From contig CAIQWD010000013.1 in the NCBI GenBank assembly GCA_903875445.1, positions 1-64,000 of the forward strand: 64,000 nt of DNA. The letters run 5' to 3'. The position numbers were made by a program, and so were the translations under genes. The notes under the pieces were generated by a model. The model saw only the letters and a program-made list of their open reading frames with translations, was not told the DNA's origin and did no database searches. Numbering within the stretch: the stretch's first letter is position 1; the number at the start of each line of letters is the position of its first letter. This document shows, piece after piece, positions 8,900 to 17,284 of this stretch. This DNA is from an uncultured delta proteobacterium. GTDB taxonomy: Bacteria; Desulfobacterota; Desulfobulbia; Desulfobulbales; Desulfocapsaceae.

Positions 8900-9339
8900 A
8901 GGGTATCTTCTTTAGATTTCAATGGAAGTTCCTGGTATAATCCCAAATCCGGCATATTGCCGATAACAATTTTTCCATCATAACTTAACCAGGCATGCGC
9001 CTCCAATTGTCGATTATCATTAATTAACACGCCGATATGCAGATCAGCTGCGCAATCATTCCTGGCAAAGAGCACAGAACCAGCCAAGGCTTTCGATAAA
9101 CACGTTGAATATGGCACAAAGCGGCTCACCTGATTTATGATTCTCGCAATTCTAACGGGAGGTACACAGCATGGTTGATGCGCTACAACAGCACCAGATG
9201 TTTTTGCAACTTCTGCAAATAGAATTTTCGGTGGTGTAAGTGCTAATCTGATGCGAAAAACAAGGAGGTAATATACTGCTTGAAAGAACAGGGTCTTTTC
9301 TCTAGGAGGTAGATTGATGAACTTCAGTAAATTACTCAT
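8896..9339 (-). CDS. Lasso leader peptidase (transglutaminase-like B2 protein)
   Basis: This 147-residue protein matches the small transglutaminase-like peptidase of split lasso B systems. The likely nucleophile is Cys80 in STCLSKALAG. His115 lies in EAHAWLSYDG, and an Asp just downstream completes the expected triad. LHIGV precedes the His, as in the family. It should cut the precursor after its leader in cooperation with the RRE protein. Its start overlaps the RRE protein gene by eight bases and its end overlaps the cyclase by four, so the three genes are translationally coupled. Confidence 0.88.
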   Translation of the reverse strand: MSNLLKFINLPPREKTLFFQAVYYLLVFRIRLALTPPKILFAEVAKTSGAVVAHQPCCVPPVRIARIINQVSRFVPYSTCLSKALAGSVLFARNDCAADLHIGVLINDNRQLEAHAWLSYDGKIVIGNMPDLGLYQELPLKSKEDTL

Positions 9340-9646
9340 TTTTAATAAGTATCAATCCATTATCAGCCAGATCTTTGAGAAATGCAAGGAGATCAGCAAC
9401 ACATTGCTCTCTTGCCACATCATACCTTTCAAGAATAGCATCGCGAAGGGCGGCAATAGTTGCAGGTTGCTCCAATTGGTTCCAGATAAAAGTACCAATA
9501 GTATCCAGACCGCTGTAAATTCCGGAGGCAATATCCAAAATTACCGTTTCGCCATCCAATTCGGTGGATATGCTGTCCTTGGCTCGATAGAGAATTAACT
9601 CAAACAGTTGTTGATTGTTCAAATTAAAAATTTCGTTATTTGTCAT
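9332..9646 (-). CDS. PqqD-family RiPP recognition protein (lasso B1)
   Basis: The 104-residue product contains ELDGETVILDIASGIYSGLDTIG and a helical C-terminus. This is the PqqD-like RiPP recognition element that binds the leader and hands the precursor to the B2 peptidase and cyclase. ATG at 9646 is chosen. A longer version would need TTG at 9694 and adds a non-homologous tail. No Shine-Dalgarno is visible, but the ATG overlaps (ATGA) the stop of a 24-codon ORF, so translation could be coupled to it. It is the first recognised gene of the lasso operon. Confidence 0.88.
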   Translation of the reverse strand: MTNNEIFNLNNQQLFELILYRAKDSISTELDGETVILDIASGIYSGLDTIGTFIWNQLEQPATIAALRDAILERYDVAREQCVADLLAFLKDLADNGLILIKNE

Positions 9647-9717
9647 TTTGATTGTAATAGCGTGTAAGTTTTCCCCGAATCGGCCTCTACGCAAAAACCC
9701 TCAACGAAAATCTTCAT
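9643..9717 (-). CDS. Possible 24-residue leader ORF coupled to the lasso operon
   Basis: An ATG at 9717 opens a 24-codon frame (start MKIFVEGFCV) whose TGA overlaps the ATG of the B1 gene. GAGGA lies upstream at a slightly long distance. It has no recognisable homologue and could be chance. The exact ATGA junction and the lack of a ribosome site for B1 make a coupling role reasonable. The preceding deacetylase gene stops only 26 bases upstream, so there is little room for a separate promoter. Confidence 0.35.
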   Translation of the reverse strand: MKIFVEGFCVEADSGKTYTLLQSK

Positions 9718-9743
9718 TTTTGCTGAATCCTCGCGTTGTCAGT

Positions 9744-10709
9744 CTACAGCAGTACCTCCCGCACCCCGACATACTGCACCCGAGTCAGGTATTTCTCACC
9801 GCATTTCGCAACCGCGTTCACAGTTACCCGATGGGGATGCCCAATTCCTATCGCTCTCCCATTTTTTTCCGATATTATAACCAGTTGTTCTAACTGGTCG
9901 CAAATCTTTTCCTCATCCAAGACATTATCGAGAAAAACATTTCTTCCAATACTTTTAACCGCCGCTTGACGGGCTACCTGCAAACCAACACTCCTGGAGG
10001 CCGTGAAACTGTCGACAAACATCAGGGATCGGTCCTTGATCTCTTGAATGATATTGATCATTGCCGGCTTATCCTCGGTGAAAGCCGACCCCATGTGGTT
10101 GTTTACACCTATTGCGTGCGGGACCTCTTGCAAAGATTTTGCAAATTTCTCTCTTTGCGTTTCCGGAGAATCTTGGAGATAAAGGGCCCCCGGTCCAGGA
10201 TTGAACGCACTGTTCTTGGGTTCGAGAGGCAGGTGAAGAAACACGGTTTTGCCTGCCCGGTGGGCAAGCCTCTCAAGTTTCTTGGTATACGGCGCAAAGG
10301 GTAAAAAGGAGTAGGTGAGTTCGATGGGGAAGGTCAACAATTGTTCCCCAATAGCCTCATCATAGCCCATATCATCGATAATGATGGCCACCTTCGGCAA
10401 TATCGTCTTTTTCTTGACAATTTTTTCTGCGATTTCCTCGACAACCGGCTCTCCAATCGACTTGACAACCGGTTCCTCAGCCTGCACAGGCGGGTCCGGT
10501 TCCTCAAATACTATGGAGCTGCGAAGTGCCGGGAGTATTTCCTGGGCTACAACCGTCCGGAAAAAAATCACATAGCCGACGGTACAGACGGAAAAGGCCA
10601 ATACCAACAGCAAAAGGAGATAGGAGAAGAATCTTTTGAGGTTGAAGGAACCGGCTTTTCTTCGGTTCCTTGCTTTCTTCTGAGGTCGTTTTTTCTTGGA
10701 AGGATTCAT
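9744..10709 (-). CDS. Divergent polysaccharide deacetylase family protein
   Basis: The 321-residue protein has a basic N-terminus, one membrane segment (about 25-50), a low-complexity Val/Glu/Pro linker, then the YibQ-type divergent polysaccharide deacetylase domain. Key pieces are KVAIIIDDMGYD, ELTYSFLPFAP, FLHLPLEP, NHMGSAFT, FVDSFTASRS and IGIGHPH. It probably acts in the periplasm. A few family members are linked to peptidoglycan or lipid turnover, but the substrate is not established. It is on the same strand as the polyprenyl synthase upstream (70-base gap) and the lasso genes downstream. Confidence 0.85.
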   Translation of the reverse strand: MNPSKKKRPQKKARNRRKAGSFNLKRFFSYLLLLLVLAFSVCTVGYVIFFRTVVAQEILPALRSSIVFEEPDPPVQAEEPVVKSIGEPVVEEIAEKIVKKKTILPKVAIIIDDMGYDEAIGEQLLTFPIELTYSFLPFAPYTKKLERLAHRAGKTVFLHLPLEPKNSAFNPGPGALYLQDSPETQREKFAKSLQEVPHAIGVNNHMGSAFTEDKPAMINIIQEIKDRSLMFVDSFTASRSVGLQVARQAAVKSIGRNVFLDNVLDEEKICDQLEQLVIISEKNGRAIGIGHPHRVTVNAVAKCGEKYLTRVQYVGVREVLL

Positions 10710-10779
10710 TTACCGGACTGTCACTCTGCCGAGAGGGCTCATCGAAGATGAAGTTTGTTTTGCTAAAAAAAGGTGTCTG

Positions 10780-11778
10780 TTACTTATCTCTCGTCAGAAC
10801 ATAGTGGGCGAGCCCTTCCAAGACATTTCGTTCATAATAGTTGTTATGCGTTGGAAATATCCGCAATGCAGCTATTGCATTTTCCACTGCGGCAACCGCT
10901 TCTTTCCTTGCCGCTGCAAAGCCGCCAACGCTCTCAATAATACCCGATACTTCCTGAACATTGCTTGATCTTTTATCCTTGGTTCCAAGAAGTGCAGCCA
11001 ATCTTTTTTTGTCCCTTTCTCCAGCGCAATTGAAGGCCAGAATGAGCGGCAGGGTAACCTTGCCTTCAACCAGATCATTACCTACGACCTTGCCGGTTTT
11101 CGCCGGATCGCCAAGATAATCGAGAAGATCGTCGATGATCTGGAAGGCGCAGCCAAGATTAGCGCCGTAGTCACGCAACGCCTTGACCTGCTCGGGTGTT
11201 CCGCCGCCATAGATTGCCCCGACCTCGCAGGCTGCGGCAATGAGCAAACCGGTTTTCATCATGATTGCATCATAATATTCCAGTTCGGTGAGATTATGTT
11301 TCGTAGCATTGCGAAGCTGCATGAATTCGCCATCGACCATGCCGGTTGTGGCATTGCAAAAGATTTCCAGCCCTTTTGCTCCCGCCAGCCTGCCGACAGT
11401 CGACATGGCCAGGGCGTGGAGATAATCTCCGGCGAGAATGGCGGCGATGGTCCCGAATTGTTTGTATACCGACCTCTTGCCGCGGCGTGTTTCCGAGTTG
11501 TCGATGATGTCGTCATGGAACAGGGTTGCCGCATGGAGATATTCAAAGGCACAGCCCAGGCGGTAGACATTTTCATCCTTATTGCCGCAGAGTCTTGAGG
11601 CAAAAACCGCAAGCAGCGGACGAACACGCTTACCGCCGTTTAACAGACCGTAGTCGAGAACCTCGAGCAGCAGTTCGTCGGTTTCCGGCTGCAGACGGGC
11701 GAGGTCGGCCCGCATATATTCATCGACTTTAGCGGCCTCTGCCTTGACAGCGGCAATAACGCTTTTCACCTGAACCAT
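10780..11778 (-). CDS. Trans-isoprenyl diphosphate synthase (octaprenyl type)
   Basis: The 332-residue enzyme has both Asp-rich motifs of the family: DDIIDNSETRRG (first, about residue 92) and FQIIDDLLDYLGD (second, about 220), plus GGKRVRP near the N-terminus. It elongates isopentenyl units to a long-chain diphosphate, most likely the side chain of menaquinone, as in IspB/HepT homologues. The chain length cannot be read with confidence. The gene starts 14 bases after the helicase gene and probably forms an operon with it. Confidence 0.92.
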   Translation of the reverse strand: MVQVKSVIAAVKAEAAKVDEYMRADLARLQPETDELLLEVLDYGLLNGGKRVRPLLAVFASRLCGNKDENVYRLGCAFEYLHAATLFHDDIIDNSETRRGKRSVYKQFGTIAAILAGDYLHALAMSTVGRLAGAKGLEIFCNATTGMVDGEFMQLRNATKHNLTELEYYDAIMMKTGLLIAAACEVGAIYGGGTPEQVKALRDYGANLGCAFQIIDDLLDYLGDPAKTGKVVGNDLVEGKVTLPLILAFNCAGERDKKRLAALLGTKDKRSSNVQEVSGIIESVGGFAAARKEAVAAVENAIAALRIFPTHNNYYERNVLEGLAHYVLTRDK

Positions 11779-11792
11779 ATCTTTCTCTTCTC

Positions 11793-13772
11793 TTATGAAC
11801 TCCGGTCAACCCTCTCGGCTGTTTGAAAAAATGCTGCAATATCTCGTATATCTCTTGTTACCGGCGATGGCGGGAGGCTTTTTAGAAATGTGCGCCCATA
11901 CCCTTTAGTGTAAAGGCGAACATCCATGATGGCAATCACCCCTCGGTCGGTAGACGAGCGCATCAACCGCCCAACGCCCTGGCGTAAGGCGAGTATCGCT
12001 CGCGGCACCTGGAAATCGAAAAAGGGGTTGCCGTCTTCAGCCTTGATACGGGCAATCCGCGCCTGAATCACCGGATCGCTGGGCACCTCAAAGGGGAGTT
12101 TATCAATTATGACACAACTGAGCGCCTCACCTACAACATCGACACCTTCCCAAAAACTTGCAGTCGCCAGCAGAACCGAGTGAGTTTCTTCCCGAAAACT
12201 CCTGAGTAACGAATTTCGTGATGCAGTCCCCTGGACAAGTATGGGGTAATCCAGGCGCATTTCCAGGAAGGTCGCCAAGGCGTCCATCCCTTTATAGCTC
12301 GTGCAAAGAATGAGAGCCCGACCCTCGCTTAATTTTAAAAGGTCAAGAATGCGAACACAAACACTTTTTATGAATTCGTCCGCCGAAGGCTCGGGAAACC
12401 CAACCTCGGGAAGATACAGGAGCGTCCGCCTCTCGTAGTCAAAGGGAGACTTTAATTGTCGGCACTCTACCACATCGTCCAAACCTAGTCGCTCTTTGAT
12501 GTAGGCAAACGAGCCGCCGGAAGAGAGGGTGGCCGAGGTCAAGACACAGGCATTCACCGAGGCATAGAGCGCCCTCAGTTCTTCGGCAACCTTGATAGGG
12601 GTTGCCGAGAGGGCAACGGAGCGCTCTCTCTTTTCATACCAATACACATATTCTTGATTTTTGTTGCCGATAAAAAGAGCAATCTCGCGCAAAAGACCGT
12701 TCAGTTCCTGCGCTCTGTCGGCAAGATGGGACCAAACCTCCCCCTGTCCCTCCATTGCCTTGAGGCAATCAAAAAGTCCTATAATTCCAGTTGACAGCAG
12801 CTCAACCTCCGCATACCAGGTACCCTGAGGCATTTGCTGGGTCAGCGACTCAAGAGGAAATCTTCCCGGATGCGGGGGAAAGATTTGCGTAAAAGCATCC
12901 GCTCGCTGCTTCAGGCCGGTCTGCAAAGTCAACAACCGATCGACCACCTCCGGACGATGGGCCCTCGCCTCAAGTTCGATATCGCCCAGCAGATCGATCA
13001 ACTGATAGTGACTAAAATTCTTGCCGAAAAACGCCGAGGCGACATTTTCAAGGTGGTGTGCCTCATCAAAAATCACCGCTTCATAGCGCGGCAACACCTC
13101 GCCAAAACCAGCTTTCCTCAGTGCCAAATCGGAAAAGAACAGGTGGTGATTGACGACAATTACCCGGCAAGATCCCGCCAGTTTTCGCAATTGATTGATA
13201 AAACATCCCGCCGCCTCAGGACAATCGCCGCCGAGACAGTGGTTGCTGTGACTTGATACCTTTGGCCAGAACCCCGACCTTTCTCCTAACCAATCGAGTT
13301 CAGCTCGGTCGCCTGTTTTGGTACTCTGCAACCAGGTGTCGATTTTCTCCACCCACGGCTCGGCAAAAAGCGACAGTTGCGGATTGCTCCGATACTGATA
13401 CCAGCGATAAAGGCACAGATAATTTTGCCGACCTTTGAGGCAAAGAGCCGGGATATCCTGCCCGAGAATACGAGCTACCAGGGGGATATCCTTGTCGATA
13501 ATCTGATCCTGGAGATTGAGGGTAGCGGTCGACACCACCACTCTCTTTCCTGACAAGACCGCTGGGATAAGATATGCCAGGGTCTTGCCGATACCGGTCT
13601 CGGCCTCAACGACTATTATTTGCGCCGACGGTTCGCTGTATTCCTCTGCCACAGACGGGGTTAAAGCGGAGGTAACAGCTTCAGCCATGGCCCTCTGCCC
13701 CTCCCGGGGCTCAAACCCCGCCAAGGCCTCGGACAGAGTCCCACCCGCCTTAAAAATGTCATCGAGATCCAT
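11793..13772 (-). CDS. DinG-family ATP-dependent DNA helicase
   Basis: The 659-residue protein is an XPD/DinG-type superfamily 2 helicase. Walker A is in EAETGIGKTLAYLIPA, Walker B is the DEAH box FDEAHH, and the C-terminal half has SFWEGVDVVG and a final QGVGRLMRS motif VI. Cysteines in ALCLKGRQNYLCLYRW and NHCLGGDCPEAAGCF sit where the iron-sulfur cluster of the family is bound. It should unwind 5'-overhang DNA, R-loops or D-loops during repair. ATG at 13772 is chosen because GAGGGAAGG precedes it; an in-frame extension to 13877 is unsupported. Confidence 0.9.
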   Translation of the reverse strand: MDLDDIFKAGGTLSEALAGFEPREGQRAMAEAVTSALTPSVAEEYSEPSAQIIVVEAETGIGKTLAYLIPAVLSGKRVVVSTATLNLQDQIIDKDIPLVARILGQDIPALCLKGRQNYLCLYRWYQYRSNPQLSLFAEPWVEKIDTWLQSTKTGDRAELDWLGERSGFWPKVSSHSNHCLGGDCPEAAGCFINQLRKLAGSCRVIVVNHHLFFSDLALRKAGFGEVLPRYEAVIFDEAHHLENVASAFFGKNFSHYQLIDLLGDIELEARAHRPEVVDRLLTLQTGLKQRADAFTQIFPPHPGRFPLESLTQQMPQGTWYAEVELLSTGIIGLFDCLKAMEGQGEVWSHLADRAQELNGLLREIALFIGNKNQEYVYWYEKRERSVALSATPIKVAEELRALYASVNACVLTSATLSSGGSFAYIKERLGLDDVVECRQLKSPFDYERRTLLYLPEVGFPEPSADEFIKSVCVRILDLLKLSEGRALILCTSYKGMDALATFLEMRLDYPILVQGTASRNSLLRSFREETHSVLLATASFWEGVDVVGEALSCVIIDKLPFEVPSDPVIQARIARIKAEDGNPFFDFQVPRAILALRQGVGRLMRSSTDRGVIAIMDVRLYTKGYGRTFLKSLPPSPVTRDIRDIAAFFQTAERVDRSS

Positions 13773-13945
13773 TATTATCAGCCTTCCCTCGCTTTGCGAT
13801 TTCAGAGGCGCACTATACAACAGAATCCCGAACAGGGTAATGTGATTCTTATATATTACTTTTGCAGAAGACGGCAAATTTTGCTAAAACAAATCAGGCG
13901 ATTATTTTTGTAGACAAGAACTCTTCGGTGCTTTCCGGGAATCCT

Positions 13946-15796
13946 ATGGTCGAAATCCTTCTCTCGCAACACAAGGTGCCATCATTACCAACCCCTGAGC
14001 TTCTTGGACCTGATGAGGTTGTCGCCGTTGTTGATGACTCGCCGGAGATAGTCCTCCTCCTGTCCCACTACCTTGGCAGCCAAGGATTCCCCGTGGTCTG
14101 CGCCGGCAATGCCCGTGAATTCTATCAACTCCTGCACACTCGAAAGATCGCCCTGGTCCTCCTCGACATCGAATTGCCCGATCAGAATGGCAATGAAATC
14201 CTGAAAGATATTGCCCCGACGCATCCCGACCTTGGAATAATTATGGTCACCGGGACGACCGACATCCAGGTCGCCCTCAACTGTTTACGCCATGGCGCCG
14301 ATGATTACCTCATCAAACCTGTCAACATAAAGCAGTTTGTCCACACCGTCCAGAGCACCCTGGAGAAAAGGCGACTGGCCATCAACAGCCTTATTTTTCA
14401 ACAAGAGCTGCAAAAAACCAATACCCGGATGCGTTTTCTCCACCATCTTAACCTAAAGATGAACACAGCCTACCTGAACACCGTCGAACTTCGGGGCATT
14501 CTTCAGGCGATTTTAGTCGGCATTACCTCTGAGGATGGTTTGCGATTCAATCGGGCCTTCCTCGCCCTCTTTAATACAACCAACGGTTTTCTTGAAGGAA
14601 AATTAGCGATTGGCCCCTCTTCACGGGAGGAGGCCGGTTACGTATGGAATTCCATAAAGGAAAAAGGCTTACAACTCGACGATATCCTGGAGGACATTCA
14701 GGAAAAATCGATCGGGGAGGATGTCGCGGTCAATCTGATCATTAAAACCCTCAGAGTTTCCCCGGAAGACCATGACCATGTGTTGATCCATGCCAGCCGC
14801 ACCAACGAATCGATCCGCGTGCAAAATGGCAAGGCCGACAACTGCCGGGTCCCCGAGGAACTGCTCGGGATTTTAGGGGAGTCTTCTTTTGTGGTTGTGC
14901 CGTTGTATGCGCCGGGAAAAGCCCTTGGAGTGATGATTGTCGATAACTTTGTGACGGGAGCTCCGATAACCGATGAGGATGTCAACGGCCTGCAAATATT
15001 TGCCAGTCAGGCTAGCCTTGCCATAGAGCATAGCCGACTCTATGAAACAATGGCGGAAAAAATTGAGGCCCTGGAGGTCGTTACCCAGGAGCTTGAAAAA
15101 AGCAAGGATCTGCTGATCGAAGCGGAACGCACAGCGGCAATTGGCCATATGTCGGCACAACTGTTGCACGCCATCAGGAACCCTCTGACCTCGATCGGTG
15201 GCACCTCCAGGCTTCTTGCCAAAAGAGTAACCGATCAATATGTCACTAATTTTTTGAACATTATCACCCAAGAAACCAATAAAATTGAAAACATCCTGGA
15301 AGACCTTTTCAGCTTCGTCGAAGAAAAGGAATTGACCTTGGAGAATCGGCCGATCTTCTCGATCATTCGTAAAAGTATAATGATCTATTATATGGCGATG
15401 AAACAAAACAAGATCGAATACACCTTGGATTTGGAAGGTGTTGGTCCGTCTCTTGCCGTAGATGAGAACAAAATCCGTCAGGTGTTTCTCCACCTGGTGA
15501 AAAACAGCATTGAAGCAATGCCAAAAGGCGGTTCTTTGCAGATAAGGGCTAAAGAAGATGGGACTTTTGTAACGATCCTGGTGATCGATTCCGGCCCCGG
15601 CATACCGGCAGAAGCCCTTCCCCATGTCAAGGATCCCTTCTTCACCACCAAGACCTACGGCAACGGTCTGGGTCTTGCCTTGGTCGAGCAGATTGTAGAG
15701 AGACATGGCGGGCGCTTCACCATCCAAGACGGTGCAGCCGGTGGCACTGTGGCTACGGTTTCTCTGCCAAAAGTAACCTCATCCCCTGCGAGCTGA
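13946..15796 (+). CDS. Hybrid response regulator / GAF / histidine kinase
   Basis: The 616-residue soluble protein starts with a receiver domain (VVDDSPE, phosphorylatable Asp in LVLLDIELP, KPVN near its end), followed by a GAF domain (about 190-385), a coiled linker, and a HisKA domain with H in QLLHAIRNPLTSIGG. The ATPase domain carries NSIEAMPKGG, DSGPGIP and GNGLGLALVEQ. It has no membrane segment, so it senses an internal signal or relays from a partner kinase. ATG at 13946 is preceded by GGGA; an in-frame TTG at 13862 is less likely. The end overlaps the convergent MFS gene by 18 bases. No cognate output regulator is adjacent. Confidence 0.88.
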   Translation: MVEILLSQHKVPSLPTPELLGPDEVVAVVDDSPEIVLLLSHYLGSQGFPVVCAGNAREFYQLLHTRKIALVLLDIELPDQNGNEILKDIAPTHPDLGIIMVTGTTDIQVALNCLRHGADDYLIKPVNIKQFVHTVQSTLEKRRLAINSLIFQQELQKTNTRMRFLHHLNLKMNTAYLNTVELRGILQAILVGITSEDGLRFNRAFLALFNTTNGFLEGKLAIGPSSREEAGYVWNSIKEKGLQLDDILEDIQEKSIGEDVAVNLIIKTLRVSPEDHDHVLIHASRTNESIRVQNGKADNCRVPEELLGILGESSFVVVPLYAPGKALGVMIVDNFVTGAPITDEDVNGLQIFASQASLAIEHSRLYETMAEKIEALEVVTQELEKSKDLLIEAERTAAIGHMSAQLLHAIRNPLTSIGGTSRLLAKRVTDQYVTNFLNIITQETNKIENILEDLFSFVEEKELTLENRPIFSIIRKSIMIYYMAMKQNKIEYTLDLEGVGPSLAVDENKIRQVFLHLVKNSIEAMPKGGSLQIRAKEDGTFVTILVIDSGPGIPAEALPHVKDPFFTTKTYGNGLGLALVEQIVERHGGRFTIQDGAAGGTVATVSLPKVTSSPAS

Positions 15797-17176
15797 AAAA
15801 ACTCCTCCCAATAAGGCTAAACAAGCGGACATGAGAAAGGTAGTTCTTAAGGCGAGGATGAACGCATTCCGGTCAACAAGCGTATAATCCGTCAGCTGCC
15901 CCCCACCGCTATAGAAGGTAAACCACCAAGAAAACAGGGCGGCTGCAAGCGTTGCCCCGGCAACCATCCCAAAATTTCTTGCTGTTGCCAGGATTCCCGC
16001 GGTAATTCCGGCATATTCCTCACTTACTTGGGAAAGGACCGAAGCGCTGTTCGGCGAAAGAAATACCGATTGCCCGGCACCAAGCAGTGCGAGTTTGACC
16101 GTCACCTCGAGAATCGAACTATCGGCCGAAAGAGAGGCCAAACCGAGCAGAGCCAGACAACAAAGCCCAAGCCCCGCCGTTGTTAAAAACCTCGCGCCGA
16201 TCTTGTCGTACAGCCACCCTGAAAATGGTGAAAGAACAATAAGAGTTGCCGGCACCGCCATCATTACCCGACCGATCTTCTCAATCGGCAAGCGAATTAC
16301 CAATTCAAGGTAGAAAGGCAACAGCACCAAAACGGTAAACATGGTGGCAAAGGAAATTGTAGCGGTAAGCACCGCCACCCAATAGAACCTTTTTTCTAAC
16401 AGACGGATTGGCAAAATCGGAAATACGGCATTCTTCTCAACCCGGATAAAGACAGCAACAAGGGTCACAAAAAGGGCAAAAGAAAGAATATTTGCAAGAG
16501 AGAGAAAGCGGTCGAGGCGGTGGAAAATCGACAAACCCAGCACAACCATTGCCACCCAGCAGCAGCTGCCCTGCCAATCAAAGGCAAAAGGCCGCTCGGC
16601 GTCTGTTTGCGGCAACCGCTGCAGGATGAAGAACCGGCCAAGAAAGACGACCGTGACACTGACCGGCAAACTGACCAGAAAAATAGCCCGCCAGGAAAAC
16701 ATAGCGAGTAACAGCCCGCTGATAAAAGGCCCGCTGAGGAGACCACAGGCGGTGGCAATACCGACAAGACCAAGACTGCGCCCGAGGTGGTCGGCCGGAA
16801 AAACCATTTTGATAAGGGCCGGACCGGATGACATCATCATCGATGCACCCAAGGCTTGGAGAAACCGGCTTGTCAGCAAGATGAGATAACTCGGTGAATA
16901 ATAGCAGGCAAGAGCACCAACGGAAAACAGCAGCATGCCCGTCAGATAAATATTGCCACGCCCCCATCTATCGGCTAAGCGCCCCCAGAAAACCAGGGTG
17001 ACCGTTATCGTCAGGAGATAAAAAGTTACTATAAATTCAGCGTATTCAAGGCTGAGACCGAGAGAACGCATGATTGTCGGCAAGGCAACATTTATCATGC
17101 CGCTGTCCATGGTGGAAAGGAAAACTCCTGTCATCACCATCGCCAGAATAAGCCAACACTCATGCTTTTTTTGCAT
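15779..17176 (-). CDS. MFS transporter, DHA2-like drug/H+ antiporter
   Basis: The 465-residue protein has about 14 hydrophobic segments and the family signatures: TMDSGMINVALPTI in helix 1, GRLADRWGRG (motif A) after helix 2, and GxxxGPxxSG in helix 5 (ATACGLLSGPFISG). The 14-segment plan and the TMDSGMINVALP signature point to the DHA2 (EmrB/QacA) group, usually exporters of drugs or other hydrophobic compounds. The substrate cannot be told. It is monocistronic on the minus strand, with a terminator of the next gene close upstream. Confidence 0.88.
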   Translation of the reverse strand: MQKKHECWLILAMVMTGVFLSTMDSGMINVALPTIMRSLGLSLEYAEFIVTFYLLTITVTLVFWGRLADRWGRGNIYLTGMLLFSVGALACYYSPSYLILLTSRFLQALGASMMMSSGPALIKMVFPADHLGRSLGLVGIATACGLLSGPFISGLLLAMFSWRAIFLVSLPVSVTVVFLGRFFILQRLPQTDAERPFAFDWQGSCCWVAMVVLGLSIFHRLDRFLSLANILSFALFVTLVAVFIRVEKNAVFPILPIRLLEKRFYWVAVLTATISFATMFTVLVLLPFYLELVIRLPIEKIGRVMMAVPATLIVLSPFSGWLYDKIGARFLTTAGLGLCCLALLGLASLSADSSILEVTVKLALLGAGQSVFLSPNSASVLSQVSEEYAGITAGILATARNFGMVAGATLAAALFSWWFTFYSGGGQLTDYTLVDRNAFILALRTTFLMSACLALLGGVFSARRG

Positions 17177-17212
17177 GCTATCCCGGAGGGTTAGATATTT
17201 CTAGAAAGGGGC

Positions 17213-17250
17213 AAAACAAAAAGCCCGGCGGAGAGAATCTCCACCGGGCT
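17213..17250 (-). terminator. Rho-independent terminator of the porin gene
   Basis: AGCCCGG-GGAGA pairs with TCTCC-CCGGGCT (17222-17249, one mismatch, three-base loop). On the minus strand the stem is followed by a TTTTTGTTTT run (17211-17220). It lies 35 bases after the porin stop codon. Confidence 0.88.
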
Positions 17251-17284
17251 AATTTAACGTAACTACTTTACTCGTTGTCGGTAA

